From an uncultured Clostridia bacterium (GTDB taxonomy: Bacteria > Bacillota > Clostridia > Oscillospirales > CAG-272): DNA of 10,381 nt. Positions 7,035 through 10,381 of this stretch are shown here, piece by piece. The stretch is taken from positions 1 through 10,381 of the forward strand of contig CANQMJ010000084.1 of the NCBI GenBank assembly GCA_947624945.1. Reading direction: 5' to 3'. Every line of letters starts with the position of its first letter. Position 1 is the stretch's first letter. The notes beneath the pieces are model-generated. The model saw only the letters and a program-made list of their open reading frames with translations, was not told the origin of the DNA and did no database searches. Both the position numbers and the translations under genes were made by a program.

Positions 7035-7682
7035 TTGAAAACAGTATTACTTATCGGACTCGGAAGATTCGGAAAGCACATAGCGCGCAAGCTGTACGAG
7101 CTGCGGCACGAGGTCCTCGCCGTCGATACGGACGAGGAACGCGTAAACGAGGTGCTACCGTACGTCACGAGCGCGCAGATAGGCGACAGCACGAATCAGG
7201 AATTCCTCGAATCCCTTGGGATAAAGAATTTCGACGTCTGCATCGTCGCCATCGGCGACGACTTCCAAAGCTCGCTCGAAACGGCGTCGCTGCTTCACGA
7301 GCTCGGCGCGAAGCGCGTCATCGCGCGCGCGTCGAGGGGCGTTCAGGCGAAGTTTCTGCTCAGAAACGGCGCAGACGAGGTCGTATATCCCGAAAAGCAG
7401 CTCGCGTCATGGACGGCGCTGCGCTGCACGTCGGATCACATCATCGACTATGTCGAGCTCGACGACGGCTACGCGATAGCGGAGCTCGAGGTGCCGGACG
7501 AATGGATAGGCAAGACGATACTGACCCTCGACGTCCGCAAGCGATACGGACTGACGATACTCGCTATACGACGCGACGGCAAGCTAAACATGAGCATCAC
7601 GGCGGACACGGTGATGAGCGGCGACACGTCTGTGCTCGTGCTCGGCACCGAAAAGGCGATACAGAAGTGCTCAAATAAATAA
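7035..7682 (+). CDS. ktrA: Potassium uptake regulatory subunit KtrA/TrkA (RCK protein)
   Basis: Cytosolic gating subunit that forms a ring under KtrB and binds nucleotides. The 215 residues comprise an N-terminal RCK domain with the Rossmann motif GLGRFG (8-13) and an acidic Asp at the end of strand 2 (D31, AVDTDEE), then a C-terminal RCK_C domain (about 135-215), which in Bacillota relatives can bind cyclic di-AMP. The length matches B. subtilis KtrA (about 222 aa). It starts with TTG at 7035, with AAGGA (7023-7027) 7 nt upstream. It lies 29 nt after ktrB, so the pair is co-expressed, probably from the ackA promoter. No cyclic di-AMP riboswitch precedes the pair. Confidence 0.94.
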   Translation: MKTVLLIGLGRFGKHIARKLYELRHEVLAVDTDEERVNEVLPYVTSAQIGDSTNQEFLESLGIKNFDVCIVAIGDDFQSSLETASLLHELGAKRVIARASRGVQAKFLLRNGADEVVYPEKQLASWTALRCTSDHIIDYVELDDGYAIAELEVPDEWIGKTILTLDVRKRYGLTILAIRRDGKLNMSITADTVMSGDTSVLVLGTEKAIQKCSNK

Positions 7683-7689
7683 ACGCGTC

Positions 7690-7710
7690 GTCGTCACTGT
7701 GCGTGACGAT
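7690..7710 (+). promoter_or_regulatory. Small stem-loop in the ktrA-cobT spacer
   Basis: TCGTCAC (7691-7697) pairs perfectly with GTGACGA (7703-7709) around a 5-nt loop, with a possible G-U closing pair outside. It is followed by the palindrome AAGCGCTT (7712-7719). It has no T tract, so it is not a terminator itself. A role in mRNA stability or as part of a cobT leader is possible but unproven. Confidence 0.45.
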
Positions 7711-7733
7711 AAAGCGCTTGAAAACGGAGGCGC

Positions 7734-7760
7734 GGGGGAGAATGTTTTCTCCCCTATTTT
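7734..7760 (+). terminator. Intrinsic terminator or attenuator between ktrA and cobT
   Basis: GGGGAGAA (7735-7742) pairs perfectly with TTCTCCCC (7747-7754) around a TGTT loop, with a possible outer G-U pair, followed by ATTTT. It would end the ackA-ktrB-ktrA transcript. It lies only 10-15 nt before the cobT start, and I see no promoter between it and cobT, so it may instead act as an attenuator for the cobalamin genes. Confidence 0.7.
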
Positions 7761-7769
7761 GTAAAATCT

Positions 7770-8840
7770 ATGGAGATACGACCGCTTGACAGAGATGCGA
7801 TGGAAAAGGCGCGCATACGTCAGTCGATGCTCGCAAAGCCGCCGGGCAGCCTCGGCATGCTCGAGGAGCTGTCGGTACAGATGGCGGGCATCACGGGACG
7901 AGTCAAAAACGAGATCAGGTCAAAGCGCCTTTTCGTGTTCGCCGCCGACAACGGCGTATGCGCGGAAGGCGTAACGAGCGCGCCGCAGTCGGTGACGGCG
8001 GCGCAGACGGCGGGACTCGCAAAGTGCAGGGCGGGCGGCGCCGTCATAGCGAAGCACTTCGGGTGCGAGGTGACGGTGATCGACGTCGGCGTCGCCGGAG
8101 AAGTCGACATTGACGGCGTGATAAACAAAAAGATCGCATACGGGACGCGGAATATCGCCGAAGGACCCGCGATGACGCGGCAGGAGGCGGAGGCGGCGAT
8201 GAAGGTCGGGTTCGACGCCGCTTTCTCGTCGACGGAAGATATAATCGGCGTCGGCGAGATGGGGATAGGCAACACGACTACTTCGTCGGCGGTACTCGCC
8301 GCGCTGACAGGCAGCGACGTGGCAGCCGTCACCGGACGCGGCGGCGGCATAACGGACGAATCGTACATGCGTAAAATAAAGGTGATCGAGCGCGCGCTCG
8401 CGGTGAACGGACCCGACCCGACGGATGCGGTCGACGTTATCGCAAAGGTCGGCGGACTCGACATCGCGGCGATGACGGGCGCGTTCCTCGGCGGCGCGGC
8501 ACGGCGCGTGCCCGTCGTCATAGACGGATTCATCTCGGTCGTGGCGGCGCTCTGCGCGAGCCGCATCTCTCCTATCGCGCGCGAATACATGATAGCGTCG
8601 CACGAATCGTTTGAGGTCGGGTACAGGATCGCATCGCGCGAGCTGTCGCTATGCCCGATGCTGAAGCTCGGCATGCGGCTCGGAGAGGGAAGCGGATGCC
8701 CGCTCGCGTTCGAGATAGTGTCTGCGTCGTGCGCGGTCATGAACGGCATGGCGACGTTTGCGGAGGCAGACATTGACGACGCATACCTTGACGAGATACG
8801 AAAGGGCGACAAATTCACTGTGAGAGGCGATAAGACATGA
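7770..8840 (+). CDS. cobT: Nicotinate-nucleotide:dimethylbenzimidazole phosphoribosyltransferase (CobT)
   Basis: Transfers phosphoribose from nicotinate mononucleotide to a lower-ligand base, usually 5,6-dimethylbenzimidazole, giving the alpha-ribazole phosphate used for the cobamide lower loop. The 356 residues match the usual length. Visible motifs are KPPGSLG (23-29), AADNGVCAEGV with PQSVT (58-76), GEMGIGNTT (162-170), TGRGGG (188-193) and GEGSG (305-309), where E306 corresponds to the catalytic Glu317 of Salmonella CobT. The ATG at 7770 fits the family N terminus but has no visible ribosome binding site. An ATG at 7800 (residue 11) is the fallback and is no better placed. It heads a tightly packed cluster, and its stop overlaps the next start as ATGA. 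Confidence 0.95.
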   Translation: MEIRPLDRDAMEKARIRQSMLAKPPGSLGMLEELSVQMAGITGRVKNEIRSKRLFVFAADNGVCAEGVTSAPQSVTAAQTAGLAKCRAGGAVIAKHFGCEVTVIDVGVAGEVDIDGVINKKIAYGTRNIAEGPAMTRQEAEAAMKVGFDAAFSSTEDIIGVGEMGIGNTTTSSAVLAALTGSDVAAVTGRGGGITDESYMRKIKVIERALAVNGPDPTDAVDVIAKVGGLDIAAMTGAFLGGAARRVPVVIDGFISVVAALCASRISPIAREYMIASHESFEVGYRIASRELSLCPMLKLGMRLGEGSGCPLAFEIVSASCAVMNGMATFAEADIDDAYLDEIRKGDKFTVRGDKT

Positions 8841-9382
8841 CGGCGCTCATATGCGGCGGCAGCAAGAGCGGCAAATCGGACGCGGCGCAGCGCATGGTGT
8901 CAAAATTGGCGCGTGATCTATGCGCGCCGCTATATTACGTCGCGACGATGGAGCCGTCGGACGACGAGGACAGGAAACGCATATCAAAGCACATCGAGAA
9001 CCGCGCGGGACTCGGTTTTGAGACGATCGAGCGATGCCGCGATATAGGCGGCGTCCTCGACATCGGCGGCGACGGCGGCGTTTATCTCGTCGACAGTGTG
9101 ACATCGCTTTTAAACGGCGAAATGTTCCCGCCGCCAGACTATGCGGAGGACGCGGACGCGCCGTCAAGATGTGCTGCGGGACTATGCCGCATAGCGAACG
9201 AGGCGGCGGGAGCAGTATTCGTCGCCGACTACATTTTTTCCGACGCGGAGACGTATGACGCAGGCACGGAGCGGTACAGGCGCGGACTCGCGTACATTTG
9301 CCGCGCACTCGCGGACGTGTGCGACGTCGTCGCCGAGGCGAGCTCGGGGATACTGACGTATTACAAGGGAGGCGCGGTATGA
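8837..9382 (+). CDS. CobU-like adenosylcobinamide kinase/guanylyltransferase, variant lacking NEVG motif
   Basis: CobU phosphorylates adenosylcobinamide and then loads GMP to form adenosylcobinamide-GDP, the substrate of CobS. The 181 residues show the P-loop GGSKSGKS (7-14), the strand YYVAT (33-37) and RISKH (48-52), whose His aligns with the guanylylated His46 of Salmonella CobU (RIQHH). DSVTSLLNGEMF (86-97) also fits. The canonical NEVGxGIVP segment is replaced by ADYIFSDAETYD (130-141), although the flanking strand and the following helix still align. It is therefore a family variant whose exact activity is uncertain. AGAGG (8823-8827) precedes the start. It overlaps cobT by 4 nt and cobS by 4 nt, indicating translational coupling. 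A second CobU-like gene lies just after cobS. Confidence 0.83.
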   Translation: MTALICGGSKSGKSDAAQRMVSKLARDLCAPLYYVATMEPSDDEDRKRISKHIENRAGLGFETIERCRDIGGVLDIGGDGGVYLVDSVTSLLNGEMFPPPDYAEDADAPSRCAAGLCRIANEAAGAVFVADYIFSDAETYDAGTERYRRGLAYICRALADVCDVVAEASSGILTYYKGGAV

Positions 9383-10137
9383 AGCGCATACGCGATTTTT
9401 TCACCGCCATGGCGATGGCGTTTTCGATGTTCTGCGCGATACCGTGTCCGTTCCACGCGTGGCGCGACGAGCTGCGCGGCACATCGACGCTCTTTTTGCC
9501 CGTCGTCGGCGCGTTCATCGGCGCGATTTGGATGGCGGCAGCATACGTGATGGAGGCGCTCGCCGCGCCCGTGCTCATCTGCGCCGCCGTCATGTGCGCG
9601 TACCCGATACTGATAACGGGCGGCATCCACATGGACGGCTTTTTGGACGTAACGGACGCCGTAAAATCGTGGCGCGACGTCGACGAAAAGCGGCGTATAT
9701 TGAAAGATCCGCACGTCGGTTCGTTCGCGGTCATCAACTGCGCGCTCTACATCATGGCGGAGTTCGCGCTGTTCGCGTCGAAAAAGGACGGCGCAAACAT
9801 GCTCTCGCTTTTGTTTATACCGACAGCGTCCCGCGCCGCCGCCGCGTTCGCGGTGACGGTGCTGCGCCCGATGGCGCACAGCGAATACGCAGGCGCGCAC
9901 AAACAGGGAGTGAAACGGTCGCACGTTATCGTGACCGTCGTCGAGATCATCGCATGCATATGCGGCGCGTTTCTGTGCGGCGTCGACTGCGGCGCGGCAG
10001 CATCGGCGACTGTCGCGGGATATACGGCGGCATCGTTCTGCGCGTTCCGCTCGCTCGACGGCATGTCGGGCGACGTGTCGGGGTATGCGCTCGTTATAGG
10101 CGAGCTGTGCGGCGTCGCCGTGTACGCGCTTATGTGA
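9379..10137 (+). CDS. cobS: Adenosylcobinamide-GDP ribazoletransferase (CobS)
   Basis: Integral membrane enzyme joining adenosylcobinamide-GDP to alpha-ribazole (or its phosphate) to complete the cobamide. The 252 residues are close to the usual 245-260. Family motifs are GGIHMDGFLDVTDA (81-94; usual form GGLHLDGLADTADA), the acidic metal and phosphate site; RILKDPHVGS (106-115); and GMSGDVSGY (228-236) near the C terminus. Several hydrophobic helices are evident (about 40-62, 64-80, 117-133, 184-203, 235-251). The start at 9379 has GGGAGG (9367-9372) 6 nt upstream and overlaps the previous stop as ATGA. The frame is open back to 9298, but that extension has no family similarity. Confidence 0.95.
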   Translation: MKRIRDFFTAMAMAFSMFCAIPCPFHAWRDELRGTSTLFLPVVGAFIGAIWMAAAYVMEALAAPVLICAAVMCAYPILITGGIHMDGFLDVTDAVKSWRDVDEKRRILKDPHVGSFAVINCALYIMAEFALFASKKDGANMLSLLFIPTASRAAAAFAVTVLRPMAHSEYAGAHKQGVKRSHVIVTVVEIIACICGAFLCGVDCGAAASATVAGYTAASFCAFRSLDGMSGDVSGYALVIGELCGVAVYALM

Positions 10138-10147
10138 CGGAGGGGAA

Positions 10148-10381
10148 ATGAAGCTCATAATCGGAGGCGCTTATCAGGGAAAGCGCGAATTTGCAAAGAA
10201 ACAGTACGGCTTTGACGACGCAGACGTTTTCGACTGCGCGGAGCATGACGGCGGCATCGACTTCGCCGCACCGTGCGTGTGTGCGCTTGAGGAATACGTG
10301 CGGCGCGCGGTGAAAAACGGCGTCGACGCGACGGCGCACCTCAAATCGCACCGCGGCGAATGGGCAAACACCGTTTTCATA
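10148..10381 (+). CDS. Second CobU-like protein, 3'-truncated
   Basis: The first 78 codons are visible and the gene runs off the window end. The N terminus MKLIIGGAYQGKREFA has a P-loop of the form GGAYQGK, typical of a CobU-related group in Clostridia cobalamin clusters. No RIxxH (guanylylation His) motif is visible between the P-loop and the hydrophobic strand beginning NTVFI at the window edge, which is where the NEVG-type segment would come next. GGAGGGG (10139-10145) gives a strong ribosome binding site, and the gap to cobS is 10 nt. Its place in the cluster supports a role in cobinamide activation, perhaps together with the other CobU-like protein. The rest of the gene must be seen to be sure. 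Confidence 0.72.
   Translation, partial: MKLIIGGAYQGKREFAKKQYGFDDADVFDCAEHDGGIDFAAPCVCALEEYVRRAVKNGVDATAHLKSHRGEWANTVFI

Noticed and set aside
7718..7746. Possible promoter (TTGAAA at 7718-7723) for cobT
   Set aside because: No acceptable -10 box at 16-18 bp spacing; the T-rich stretch further down belongs to the terminator.
7683..7769. Cobalamin riboswitch before cobT
   Set aside because: The spacer is only 87 nt and lacks the conserved B12-box and core sequence. The hairpins seen are simple.
7820..8818. 332-codon minus-strand open frame opposite cobT
   Set aside because: Shadow of cobT, rich in Ser, Ala and Pro, with no family signature.
1..10381. CRISPR array, tRNA/rRNA genes, insertion sequence or phage genes
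   Set aside because: No regularly spaced repeats, no transposase or integrase frames and no recognisable RNA gene sequence seen on either strand.

Overview
The window is a gene-dense, GC-rich stretch of a bacterial chromosome, most likely from an anaerobic, fermentative member of the Bacillota (class Clostridia). Four things suggest this: a clostridial-type FeoB followed by a tiny FeoB-associated Cys-rich membrane protein; TmcAL next to acetate kinase; a KtrB/KtrA-type potassium system; and a late-cobalamin cluster carrying two different CobU-like genes. This taxonomic call is inference from gene content, and no marker gene is present.

Layout. (1) 1-2614, plus strand: ferrous iron uptake. 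FeoB lacks only its first few codons at the window edge and is followed by a 60-residue Cys-rich membrane protein. A perfect hairpin (2618-2649) ends this unit and also serves the opposing genes. (2) 4222-2657, minus strand: a TmcAL-like tRNA(Met) cytidine acetate ligase, then a 130-residue protein of unknown function. (3) 4223-4356: intergenic region with two strong sigma-70/sigma-A type promoters, one per strand, whose -10 boxes lie 2 bp apart. (4) 4357-7682, plus strand: acetate kinase ackA, then ktrB and ktrA (potassium channel-like subunit and RCK regulatory subunit), both starting with TTG. (5) 7683-7769: a short leader with two hairpins, the second a good intrinsic terminator or attenuator. 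(6) 7770-10381, plus strand: cobT, cobU-like, cobS and a second, partial cobU-like gene, tightly overlapping. These would build the lower (nucleotide) loop of cobalamin.

How the genes fit together. Iron uptake, acetate and ATP metabolism, potassium homeostasis and cobamide assembly are housekeeping functions, and there are no signs of a mobile element, phage, CRISPR array or toxin system. TmcAL consumes acetate and ATP to modify tRNA, and AckA interconverts acetate and acetyl phosphate, so the two divergent genes share a substrate.

The points most worth a second look are: the overlapping ackA/tmcAL promoters; an acetate kinase in which one acetate-pocket residue (Phe in the family) is Ala; two CobU-like proteins that seem to have lost complementary motifs; a 90-residue very acidic insertion in FeoB; and a terminator-like hairpin just before a cobT that has no visible ribosome binding site. 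I found no convincing wholly new system.
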